A stretch of DNA of 38,129 nt from Intrasporangium sp. (GTDB taxonomy: Bacteria > Actinomycetota > Actinomycetes > Actinomycetales > Dermatophilaceae), in assembly GCF_030452765.1 (NCBI RefSeq), contig NZ_JAKDLO010000018.1, positions 1 through 38,129 on the forward strand, read 5' to 3'. The notes under the pieces were generated by a model that worked only from the letters and a program-made list of their open reading frames with translations, searched no databases and was not told where the DNA came from. The stretch's first letter is position 1, and each line of letters opens with the position of its first letter. This document shows, piece after piece, positions 1 through 6,888 of the stretch. The translations under genes and the position numbers were made by a program.

Positions 1-167
1 GGGCGGCGGGCGGTCCCGACCCTTCTGCCAGCCCCCCCCCCCCGGGGGGGGCGGCGCCCCCCACGTCCCCCCCGCACAACGCGGAGTTCGCTCCGCTCAC
101 TCTGACCCCCGTTCGGCACGACCAGGCTCATTCGTCGCGGTCGTCCCACGTAGGAGCCCCCTCATGA
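1..167 (+). CDS. narJ: Probable 3' end of narJ (nitrate reductase assembly chaperone), partial
   Basis: One frame stays open from the first base and ends in a TGA at 165-167 that overlaps the narI start as ATGA, the usual coupling in narGHJI operons. The tail reads ...NAEFAPLTLTPVRHDQ... and is Pro/Ala-rich, as NarJ C-termini often are, but it holds no diagnostic motif. The identity therefore rests on position and overlap. The run of C followed by a run of G at 31-50 looks like low-quality contig-edge sequence, so the upstream frame cannot be trusted. Confidence 0.35.
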   Translation, partial: AAGGPDPSASPPPPGGAAPPTSPPHNAEFAPLTLTPVRHDQAHSSRSSHVGAPS

Positions 168-913
168 GCGTCTTCCTCTGGGTGATCTTCCCCTACCTGT
201 GCCTCGCGATCTTCATCGTCGGACACTTCTGGCGCTACCGCTACGACAAGTTCGGCTGGACGACCCGCAGCTCGCAGCTCTACGAGACGCGCCTGCTCCG
301 GTGGGGCAGCCCGCTGTTCCACTTCGGCATGCTCGGGGTCGTCGGCGGCCACATCATCGGCCTGCTCATCCCGAAGTCGTGGACCGACGCCGTCGGCATC
401 AGCGAGAGTGCCTACCACTGGCTCGCCCTCACCGGCGGCCTGCTCGCCGGCGCCGCGGCCCTGGCGGGCATGACCATCCTGATCTACCGCCGCCGCACCG
501 TCGGACCGGTCTTCTCCGCGACGACCCCGATGGACAAGACGATGTACTTCTTCCTCGGCCTGGTGATCCTGCTCGGTATGTGGAACACGGTGGCGTCGAG
601 CCTCTTCGGGCTCGGCTCGTCCGGCGGCGAGCACTTCAACTACCGCGAGAACGTCTCGCTGTGGTACCGCGGGTTCTTCTCGGCCAACCCCGACCCCACC
701 TACATGGCCGGCGTCCCGCTCGGCTTCCAGCTGCACGCCGTCTTCGCCTGCATCCTGTTCGCGCTATGGCCGTTCACCCGGCTGGTGCACGTCTTCTCCG
801 CCCCGGTCGGCTACCTCACCCGGCCGTACATCGTCTACCGGAGCAAGGACAAGCGGGCCGGTGCCGGCGTCGGCAGCCGCGCCCCGAAGCGTGGCTGGGA
901 GAAGGTGCAGTGA
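164..913 (+). CDS. narI: Respiratory nitrate reductase gamma subunit NarI
   Basis: This is the membrane cytochrome b subunit of dissimilatory nitrate reductase, which passes quinol electrons to NarH/NarG. The 249 residues match the family length. About five membrane segments are visible (near 3-23, 50-70, 86-108, 126-148 and 187-210). Four histidines, His53, His63, His191 and His209, have the spacing expected of the two haem b ligand pairs (compare His56/66/187/205 of E. coli NarI). The ATG has an AGGAG Shine-Dalgarno eight bases upstream and overlaps the probable narJ stop; the next gene overlaps its stop as GTGA. It is the last Nar subunit of an operon cut by the window edge. With the NO reductase at 31410-33728 it suggests partial denitrification capacity. 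Confidence 0.96.
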   Translation: MSVFLWVIFPYLCLAIFIVGHFWRYRYDKFGWTTRSSQLYETRLLRWGSPLFHFGMLGVVGGHIIGLLIPKSWTDAVGISESAYHWLALTGGLLAGAAALAGMTILIYRRRTVGPVFSATTPMDKTMYFFLGLVILLGMWNTVASSLFGLGSSGGEHFNYRENVSLWYRGFFSANPDPTYMAGVPLGFQLHAVFACILFALWPFTRLVHVFSAPVGYLTRPYIVYRSKDKRAGAGVGSRAPKRGWEKVQ

Positions 914-1335
914 CCGAAGGGCAGGCCCCTTCGCAGGTGCACAGCCTCGGCGACCTCGTCCCCGTCTCGTCGCGTCACCACGACGCGGCGAGCGCGGGAA
1001 TCGTCGACCTGGCCGAGGCTGCTCGCGAGGCGATCGAGGCGGCCCGCGCCTCGAAGCACGGCAAGGGCACCCGCGTCCTGTGGACCGGTCCGCACCAGCG
1101 CCTCGTCGTCGTCGGGCTGACCGCGGGCGCGAAGCTCGCCGAGCACGCCTCCCCGCCGGCTGCGAGCCTGCAGGTCCTCGCCGGCACGGTCCGGCTGTGC
1201 GCCGGGGACGAGGCCGAGTGGGTCGTCCGCTCGGGTGAGGTCGTGGCGATCCCGCCCGAGCGCCACGCCGTCGATGCGGTGACCGAGTCGGCCTTCGTGC
1301 TGACCGTGTCGCTCGACCCGCACGGCGCCCTCTGA
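910..1335 (+). CDS. Small cupin-domain protein downstream of narI
   Basis: The 141-residue protein starts at a GTG whose last bases overlap the narI stop (GTGA), so it is translationally coupled to the nitrate reductase operon; the longer ORF beginning at 199 is a shadow of narI upstream of this point. Residues ~50-140 read as one cupin barrel: ..HASPPAASLQVLAGTVRLC.., then ..GEVVAIPPERHAVDAV... The pattern of small hydrophobic strands with a central Gly and a late His is typical of cupin_2 proteins, but the full metal-binding His set is incomplete. The position suggests a sensory or accessory role in nitrate respiration; no function is known to me. Confidence 0.75.
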   Translation: MTEGQAPSQVHSLGDLVPVSSRHHDAASAGIVDLAEAAREAIEAARASKHGKGTRVLWTGPHQRLVVVGLTAGAKLAEHASPPAASLQVLAGTVRLCAGDEAEWVVRSGEVVAIPPERHAVDAVTESAFVLTVSLDPHGAL

Positions 1336-1508
1336 CCGGCCCCCTCCCTTGCTGGACTTCACCCTCGACGAGTGGGTCGAGCGCTCGCCCATGGCGCGGC
1401 TGACCGAGGACGCGCCCGCTGCCCCGTGGCCGATGAAGGTGGCTCGACTCACCAGCGGGCCCTCGAACAGGCCGGGCACACAGCTGATCGGCCGTCCTTC
1501 CGACGAGC

Positions 1509-2825
1509 TCACCCGAAGACGCTGAAGCTGCTCTTGTCGGGATCGACGTGACGGCGCCGGCTGTAGTCCCCGAGATCGATCGTCAGGCCCGTCAGAGGCA
1601 GGGTCATAGAGACCGGGTCGGCGTCGTGGTCCTTGCCCGCTTCGGCGGCCTCGACCAGCGCGTTGATCAGCTGGCCGACGACCGGGGCGTTCTTGAACTG
1701 GTTGCCGCTGGTCCCGATGGCGACGTAGTAGCCGTCCAGACTGGTCCGGTCGTAGATCGGCACCCAGTCGTCGGACACGTCGTAGACGCCGACGACCCCG
1801 CTGGGCCGGTTGGGCACTGATAGGTCGGGCAGCCGCCGGGCCGCTCGATAGGCCTGCGCCTCGTAGACAGCCTTGCTCACCGTCGGAGCGTAGGTGTCCG
1901 CGTCGTCCAGCCACTGGAGCTCGTCGCACTCGGGCTCGGCCCCGCCCACGACGAGACCGCCGGCCGGCGCGCCTCGGAAGTACGTGCCGAGGTCGAGGTC
2001 GGCCACCATGGGGCCGGGGACCTCGTGGTTCCAGCCATCGGGGGCCGTCAGGTGGTGCACCTCCTGACGCATGGGCCGGGTCGTGATCGCGAACTCGTCG
2101 AGCACGCCAGCCATCCCGTTGACGACTCCGGAGTGCGGTCCCGAGACATTGACGACGAGTGGCGCCAGAATCCTGGTGCCGTCGGCGATCGCGACGCCGA
2201 GCACCCGCTGGTCGTCCCGTAGCACCGAGGTCACCGCCGACCTGAAGCGGAACCGGGCCCCCTTGCGCACCGCTGCCGTCATGAGGTTGTGGGCGGCGAA
2301 GACGGGGTCGTCCACGAAGCCGCCGTCCGGTGTCCAGTAGGCCGTGAGGGACCCGCCCGCGTCGTCCCAGAACGCGTCGTCGGTCACCCGCTTGGGCGGC
2401 CAGAAGCGGCCCGGGTCGATGGCAGGCAGCCGCGCGGCGAGCGTCTCGGCATCCCACTCCTCGTACGGCACCCCGGCGCGGTCGAAGAAGCCGAGCACCT
2501 TGGAACGCTGCTGCCCGGGCGATTCGAGGCAGAGCGCCCCGGTCTGGACGAAGCGGGCCAGCTGGCCGTCGTCGGTGCCCTCGAGGTACTCCTCCCAGCC
2601 GATCCAGCGCTGCTTGGCCTCCCACGAGACGGCGACCGCCGTGAAGGTCGAGTAGTTGAACCGGATGCAGGCCGAGGAGGCACTGGTCGAGCCGTGGCCG
2701 GCGCCGGGACCACGGTCGACGACAATGACGCTGCGGCCGTGCCGCGCCAGCTCATAGGCGACGTCACAGCCGATGACTCCGGCTCCGATGACGATCGCAT
2801 CGGCGGTGATGGGCGTGTCTTGCAT
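1509..2825 (-). CDS. FAD-dependent amine/sarcosine oxidase-like oxidoreductase (DAO family)
   Basis: A 438-residue flavoenzyme of the D-amino-acid oxidase/sarcosine oxidase beta superfamily. The N-terminal FAD fold shows GAGVIG at 14-19, followed about 30 residues later by the ribose-binding acidic end of strand 2 (VVDRG) and a Ser-rich STSASSACIRF segment. The C-terminus holds GVVGVYDVSDDWVPIYDRT and YVAIGTSGNQFKNAP, like the flavin-closing region of sarcosine/dimethylglycine oxidases. Such enzymes oxidise N-methyl amino acids and release C1 units. I place the start at the ATG at 2825; the ORF extension upstream crosses the purU spacer. It lies 52 bp downstream of purU on the same strand, consistent with an operon for C1/glycine metabolism. 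The exact substrate is unknown. Confidence 0.85.
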   Translation of the reverse strand: MQDTPITADAIVIGAGVIGCDVAYELARHGRSVIVVDRGPGAGHGSTSASSACIRFNYSTFTAVAVSWEAKQRWIGWEEYLEGTDDGQLARFVQTGALCLESPGQQRSKVLGFFDRAGVPYEEWDAETLAARLPAIDPGRFWPPKRVTDDAFWDDAGGSLTAYWTPDGGFVDDPVFAAHNLMTAAVRKGARFRFRSAVTSVLRDDQRVLGVAIADGTRILAPLVVNVSGPHSGVVNGMAGVLDEFAITTRPMRQEVHHLTAPDGWNHEVPGPMVADLDLGTYFRGAPAGGLVVGGAEPECDELQWLDDADTYAPTVSKAVYEAQAYRAARRLPDLSVPNRPSGVVGVYDVSDDWVPIYDRTSLDGYYVAIGTSGNQFKNAPVVGQLINALVEAAEAGKDHDADPVSMTLPLTGLTIDLGDYSRRRHVDPDKSSFSVFG

Positions 2826-2877
2826 GGGAGACTCTCTTCGGGGTCGACTGGTTCCAGGGAACGGTGGATGGATCAGG

Positions 2878-3756
2878 TCAGAGCAGGACGACGGTCCGGT
2901 TTCCGTGCAGGACCACGCGGCCCTCGCAGTGCCACTTGACAGCGTTGGACAGGGCCCGGCACTCGGTGTCGCGGCCGGCGGCGACGAGGTCCTCGGGCCC
3001 GAACGAGTGGTCCACCTCCCGCACCTGCTGGGAGATGATCGGGCCCTCGTCGAGCTCGCTGTTGACGTAGTGCGCCGTCGCGCCGACCGTCTTGACGCCG
3101 CGCTCCCAGGCCTGGTGGTAGGGCTTGGCACCCTTGAAGCTCGGCAGGAACGAGTGGTGGATGTTGATGGCCCTCCCGGTCAGCTCACGGGTGAGGTCGT
3201 CGCTGAGGATCTGCATGTAGCGGGCCAGGACGACCAGCTCGATCTCGAAGCGGTCGACGAGCTCAAGCAGCCGAGTCTCGGCCTCGGGTTTCGTCCCGGG
3301 CGTCACCGGCACGTGGAAGAACGGGATGCCGTGCCACTCGACGAGCGCCCGGTGGTCGGGGTGGTTCGACACGACGGCCACGATCTCCATGGGGAGCTCG
3401 CCGATCCGGGAGCGGAAGAGCAGGTCGTTGAGGCAGTGCGCGAACTTCGACACCATGACCAGCACGCGCCGCTTCGCCGCGGCCTCGCGCAGCTCGAAAC
3501 GCATCGTATGGCGCTCGCCGAGGGGCGCGAACGCGTCGCGCAGGGCAGCGAGACCCGGGTCACCGTGCTCGTCACCGAGCGTGAAGTGCGCCCGGAGGAA
3601 GAAGTGACCTCCCCGGATGTCGTCGAAAACCTTGAGCTCGTGTATGTCCCCGTGATGTTCGAGCAGGAACCCGGTCACGGCATGCACGAGTCCCGGAGCC
3701 TCGGGGCAGTCAAGCGTGAGGACGTAACCCTCCGCGTTCGCGCTGGCGGTGCTCAT
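2878..3756 (-). CDS. purU: Formyltetrahydrofolate deformylase PurU
   Basis: Hydrolyses 10-formyl-THF to THF and formate, balancing one-carbon pools. The 292 residues carry an N-terminal ACT domain (about 10-85, [20 protein letters not shown]) and a formyltransferase-fold domain with NIHHSFLPS at 198-206 and the catalytic Asp in LDEGPI near 236. The start is the ATG at 3756, with GAGGAGA just upstream; the ORF-track extension to 4038 runs back through the sdaA remnant and is not part of this protein. Its neighbours, a sarcosine-oxidase-like flavoprotein downstream and a serine dehydratase tail upstream, fit a serine/glycine/C1 gene set. Confidence 0.95.
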   Translation of the reverse strand: MSTASANAEGYVLTLDCPEAPGLVHAVTGFLLEHHGDIHELKVFDDIRGGHFFLRAHFTLGDEHGDPGLAALRDAFAPLGERHTMRFELREAAAKRRVLVMVSKFAHCLNDLLFRSRIGELPMEIVAVVSNHPDHRALVEWHGIPFFHVPVTPGTKPEAETRLLELVDRFEIELVVLARYMQILSDDLTRELTGRAINIHHSFLPSFKGAKPYHQAWERGVKTVGATAHYVNSELDEGPIISQQVREVDHSFGPEDLVAAGRDTECRALSNAVKWHCEGRVVLHGNRTVVLL

Positions 3757-3790
3757 GCTGGTCTCCTCTCGGCCGCCCCTGAACGGGTCG

Positions 3791-3910
3791 GCACTCGACG
3801 ACGTTGACGGCGAGCCCGCCACGCGACGTCTCTTCGTACTTGATCTTCGTGTCCGCGCCAGTCTCGCGCATCGTCTTGATCGCCTGGTCGAGGGTGACCT
3901 TGTGCTCACC
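3791..3910 (-). pseudogene. sdaA: 3' remnant of L-serine dehydratase (sdaA)
   Basis: Forty codons read [20 protein letters not shown] then [20 protein letters not shown], which is the characteristic C-terminus of single-chain L-serine ammonia-lyases. Upstream of GEHK the similarity stops abruptly and no other sdaA motif is found as far as the TetR gene. The expected stop after VVEC is lost (a CGA follows TGC), so the frame runs on into purU. The orientation matches an sdaA-purU-oxidase operon, so this looks like an operon whose first gene was almost wholly deleted. Residue identity is from family memory and not an alignment. Confidence 0.8.
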
Positions 3911-4039
3911 GGATGCCGTCGAGGAGCTGGGCAAACGTTGCAGCCACGCGGCCGACCAGGTCTCCGCACGGCTCGGCGGTCCGCTGAGCCCGACCCAGCG
4001 GCGCTGAGTTCGCACGGTCCGGCTCCATGCCGTCCCACC

Positions 4040-4055
4040 TCGAGTGATCACTCGA
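4040..4055. repeat. 16-bp perfect palindrome beside tetR 3' end
   Basis: TCGAGTGATCACTCGA is a perfect dyad in the gap between the TetR stop and the sdaA remnant. It could be a dimeric regulator site for transcription entering the purU operon or a short hairpin. No T-run follows on either strand, so a classic terminator is unlikely. It does not match the TTGAATG arms of the tetR/acyl-CoA dehydrogenase operator. Confidence 0.5.
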
Positions 4056-4073
4056 CGAGGAGGGGCCACAGGT

Positions 4074-4682
4074 TCAGGGACGGAGGGCGCGCAGGAGCAG
4101 GTCGAGCTCGCGCTCGACATAGGCGTCGAGGTCGAGCCAGCCTGACAGTCGCCATCGCTTGAGCGCCCACCCGTGCGCGACGAGGAGCAGGTTGTGCACG
4201 ACGAGGTCGGCATCGACCGCACGGAAGTCATCCGAGGAGATCCCGTCCTCGATCGCCTGCCGGAACGGCTCCGCGGTCTCCACCTCGAGCCGCTTCAGCT
4301 CGTCGCGGCCCTCACGCGCCAGCGTCATGCTCTCCCGGTAGGACAGCACGGTCGCCTCGGGCTTGCCGTCGATGACCTCGACCAAGGTTCGGAAGCCGCG
4401 GCGGATCCGAGCCTCCGGGTCGTCGCCGGCCTGGCTCATCGCGGCGGGGATGCGGTCACGGAACTCGCCGAGGATATCGACGATGGCGGCGCGGAGCAGG
4501 TCCTCCTTGTTACCGAAGTACTGGTAGATGAGCCCGACGCTGATGCCGGCCCGCTCGGCGACGGCATGCGTGGTGGTGGCGTGGTACCCGTCCTCCTGGA
4601 AGAGCTGGACGGCGGCGCGCAGGATCTCGGCCCGGCGACGGGCGACCCTGTCGGCCTTGGCGCTGCCCTGGTGCTGAGCCAC
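4074..4682 (-). CDS. TetR-family transcriptional regulator of the adjacent acyl-CoA operon
   Basis: A 202-residue one-domain regulator with a TetR N-terminal helix-turn-helix (about residues 12-62: [20 protein letters not shown] ... [20 protein letters not shown]) and a C-terminal helical ligand domain. It starts at a GTG (4680-4682); the enormous ORF to 6068 is a shadow across the divergent gene. It faces away from the acyl-CoA dehydrogenase gene. The 127-bp gap holds a strong promoter for that gene and a perfect inverted repeat at its start point, so autorepression plus repression of the aliB-badH-aliA-like operon, relieved by an acyl-CoA ligand, is the likely scheme. The ligand is inferred and not shown. 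Confidence 0.9.
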   Translation of the reverse strand: MAQHQGSAKADRVARRRAEILRAAVQLFQEDGYHATTTHAVAERAGISVGLIYQYFGNKEDLLRAAIVDILGEFRDRIPAAMSQAGDDPEARIRRGFRTLVEVIDGKPEATVLSYRESMTLAREGRDELKRLEVETAEPFRQAIEDGISSDDFRAVDADLVVHNLLLVAHGWALKRWRLSGWLDLDAYVERELDLLLRALRP

Positions 4683-4709
4683 TGCCCAACCCTTCTGCGC
4701 GGTGAACGG

Positions 4710-4759
4710 TTGACGACGAGAGCCGTCCTGCCTACTATATTGAATGAACGTCCATTCAA
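4710..4759 (+). promoter_or_regulatory. Promoter and TetR operator upstream of acyl-CoA dehydrogenase gene
   Basis: TTGACG (4710-4715) and TACTAT (4733-4738) are separated by exactly 17 bp, a near-consensus vegetative promoter reading into the acyl-CoA dehydrogenase. Immediately after the -10, TTGAATG-aacgtc-CATTCAA (4740-4759) is a perfect 7-bp inverted repeat covering the expected transcription start. A dimeric TetR bound there would block initiation. The ATG follows about 50 bp downstream. Confidence 0.8.
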
Positions 4760-4808
4760 CAAGCACCGGCGACCTGTCGCCGACCGTCCGACCGAAGGGC
4801 CACGCGCC

Positions 4809-5957
4809 ATGCACTATGCGTTCGACGAGGACCAGGATGCCTATCGTGACGCGGTCCGCCGGTTTGCCGTCAAGGTGCTCGCCCCGCACTACCAGCCCGA
4901 CGACAAGGCGGCCCAGTTCCGCCGCCGGCTCGCCTTCGACATGGCCGGTATGGGGCTGACCGGCCTGCGCATCCCGGAGGAGTACGGCGGCCAGGCAGCG
5001 ACCGCGGTCATCGCGGGCATCGCCGCCGAGGAGGTCGGTCGCGAGGACTTCAACGCGACCTACCTGATCATCAACACAGCGCTGATCAGCGATATCCTCG
5101 TGCGCAACGCGACCGAGGCGCAGCAGCGGGCCTGGTTGCCCGGCATCGCCTCGGGCGAGACGGTCCCGTGCATCTGCATCACCGAGCCCGGCCACGGCAC
5201 CGACGCGGCCAACCTCGAGGTCAAGGCCACCCACACCTCCGGCGGCGGCTGGACCCTGCACGGCGAGAAGACCTCGATCACCCTCGGCATGGCGGCCGAC
5301 CGGGCCGTCGTCCTCGCCCGCACCGGCGGGCCCGGGGCTCGTGGGGTCAGCGCCTTCTGGGTCGACCTGCACCACCCGAGCGTGACCCGCTCGGGCTTCG
5401 ACGACCTCGGCGGCCGCGCCATCGGCCGCGCCAGCCTGCACTTCGACGGGACGCCCGTCACAGCAGGCGATCTCATCGGCCGGGAGGGCGACGGGTTCGT
5501 CTCGGTCATGCAGGGCTTCGACTACTCCCGCGCGATCATCGGCCTCGCCTGCCTCGGCGCCGCCCAGGCCTCGCTCGACGATGCCCTTCAGTGGGCGCGA
5601 GACCGGGTCGCCTTCGACCAGCCGATCGGCCGGTTCCAGGGCGTCTCCTTCCCGCTCGCCGAGGCCGCCACCTACCTGCGCGGCGCCCGGCACGTGTGCT
5701 TCGAGGCACTGTGGCGCAAGGACAACGGCCTGGAGCACAGCGCCGAGGCGGCCATGGCGAAGTTCTGGGCCCCGAAGCTTGCCGCTGACGTGATCCACCA
5801 GTGTCTGCTCACCATCGGGCACGTCGGCTACTCCTCCGAGTCCAAGGTCGGCCAACGCCTCCGCGACGTCATCGGCCTCGAGATCGGTGACGGCACCGCC
5901 CAGGTCTCCAAGCTCGTCATCGCCCGCCACCTCCTCGGCCGCGAGTACGCCCCATGA
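4809..5957 (+). CDS. aliB: Acyl-CoA dehydrogenase, cyclohexanecarboxyl-CoA dehydrogenase-like (Asp base)
   Basis: A full-length 382-residue flavin acyl-CoA dehydrogenase with the N-terminal helical domain, the middle domain signature CITEPGHGTDAANLE, and a C-terminal helical domain with RVAFDQPIGRFQ. The C-terminal IGDGTAQVSKLVIARHLLG lines up with the IYEGTAQIQRLIVAREHIG stretch of medium-chain enzymes, so the catalytic Glu is replaced by Asp (about residue 361). From memory, cyclohexanecarboxyl-CoA-type dehydrogenases also use Asp here. The start at ATG 4809 has AAGGG nine bases upstream. First gene of a three-gene plus-strand operon with a BadH-like dehydrogenase and an AliA-like ligase. 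The gene name is by context and not proven; another branched or cyclic acyl-CoA substrate is possible. Confidence 0.85.
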   Translation: MHYAFDEDQDAYRDAVRRFAVKVLAPHYQPDDKAAQFRRRLAFDMAGMGLTGLRIPEEYGGQAATAVIAGIAAEEVGREDFNATYLIINTALISDILVRNATEAQQRAWLPGIASGETVPCICITEPGHGTDAANLEVKATHTSGGGWTLHGEKTSITLGMAADRAVVLARTGGPGARGVSAFWVDLHHPSVTRSGFDDLGGRAIGRASLHFDGTPVTAGDLIGREGDGFVSVMQGFDYSRAIIGLACLGAAQASLDDALQWARDRVAFDQPIGRFQGVSFPLAEAATYLRGARHVCFEALWRKDNGLEHSAEAAMAKFWAPKLAADVIHQCLLTIGHVGYSSESKVGQRLRDVIGLEIGDGTAQVSKLVIARHLLGREYAP

Positions 5958-6091
5958 CCCTTCCTGCGTACTCGACGTATCTGGCCGGCACTTCTTGCGC
6001 ACTCGACGAGGTGCGAACTCAACCACACCGCAAGGAAACCCACGGACCGCAACCCAGCTGAGCGGCATACCGGATCATCGAAGGGAACATC

Positions 6092-6838
6092 ATGAGCAGG
6101 CTCACCGACAGGGTCGCCATCGTCACCGGAGCGGCGCGCGGCCTCGGCCGCGGCATCGCCGAGCGGCTCGCCTCCGAAGGGGCAGTCGTCGTCGTCACGG
6201 ACGTCAACGCCGACGGCGCCGAGCAGGCGGCAACAGAGCTCGGCGGCAGCGCGATCGGCCTCGGTTGCGACGTCTCCGACTTCGACTCGGTCGAGGCGAT
6301 GGTCGCGCAGGTCACTGAGCAGCTCGGGCGGGTCGACGTCCTCGTCAACAACGCCGGATGGGACAAGGCGGCGCCGTTCCTCGAGCTGGAGCGCGATCTC
6401 TGGCCGAGGATCATCGGCATCAACCTCTATGGCGTGCTCAACACGAGCCGCACCGTCCTGCCGATCATGGCCGAGCAGGGCTCCGGATCCGTCGTCAACA
6501 TCAGCTCCGACGCCGGCCGGGTCGGCTCCTCCGGCGAGGCGGTCTACTCCGCGGCGAAGGGCGGCGTGATCGCGTTCACCAAGTCGACCGCGCGCGAGCT
6601 TGCCCGCAGCCAGGTCCGCGTCAACTGTGTCTGCCCCGGCCCGTCCGACACCCAGCTGTTCGCCGAGTTCGCCGGCGACAACGACAAGCTCCGCGACGCG
6701 CTGACCAGGGCGATCCCGCTGCGCCGCCTCGGCCAGCCGGCCGACGTGGCAGGCGCCGTCGCGTACTTCGCCTCGGATGACGCCGCCTACGTCACCGGCC
6801 AGACCGTCAGCATCAGCGGCGGCCTGACGATGTCCTGA
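6092..6838 (+). CDS. badH: SDR-family 2-hydroxycyclohexanecarboxyl-CoA dehydrogenase-like (BadH)
   Basis: A 248-residue short-chain dehydrogenase. The NAD-binding motif TGAARGLG (12-19), NNAGWD (86-91) and the catalytic Ser138/139, Tyr152 and Lys156 are all present. The blocks NNAGWDKAAPF, SDAGRVGSSGEAVYSAAKGG, VCPGPSDT and VSISGGLTMS closely resemble BadH of Rhodopseudomonas palustris, which oxidises 2-hydroxycyclohexanecarboxyl-CoA to the 2-keto thioester. ATG at 6092 has AAGGGA six bases upstream. It lies 134 bp after the dehydrogenase and 50 bp before the CoA ligase. General SDR similarity is certain; BadH specificity is a recollection of the family signature. Confidence 0.85.
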   Translation: MSRLTDRVAIVTGAARGLGRGIAERLASEGAVVVVTDVNADGAEQAATELGGSAIGLGCDVSDFDSVEAMVAQVTEQLGRVDVLVNNAGWDKAAPFLELERDLWPRIIGINLYGVLNTSRTVLPIMAEQGSGSVVNISSDAGRVGSSGEAVYSAAKGGVIAFTKSTARELARSQVRVNCVCPGPSDTQLFAEFAGDNDKLRDALTRAIPLRRLGQPADVAGAVAYFASDDAAYVTGQTVSISGGLTMS

Positions 6839-6888
6839 CCACCCACCGAACGCACCCAGCCCACACCACCGAGAGACGAGGCGCACCG

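Noticed and set aside
1336-1525. Short plus frame LDFTLDEWVERSPMARLTED
   Set aside because: Protein-like composition but about 58 codons, no ribosome site, overlaps the end of the oxidoreductase gene, and no family is recognised. It might be a gene scrap.
4074-6068. 664-codon minus ORF
   Set aside because: Only its last 202 codons are TetR; the rest is the antisense shadow of the acyl-CoA dehydrogenase.
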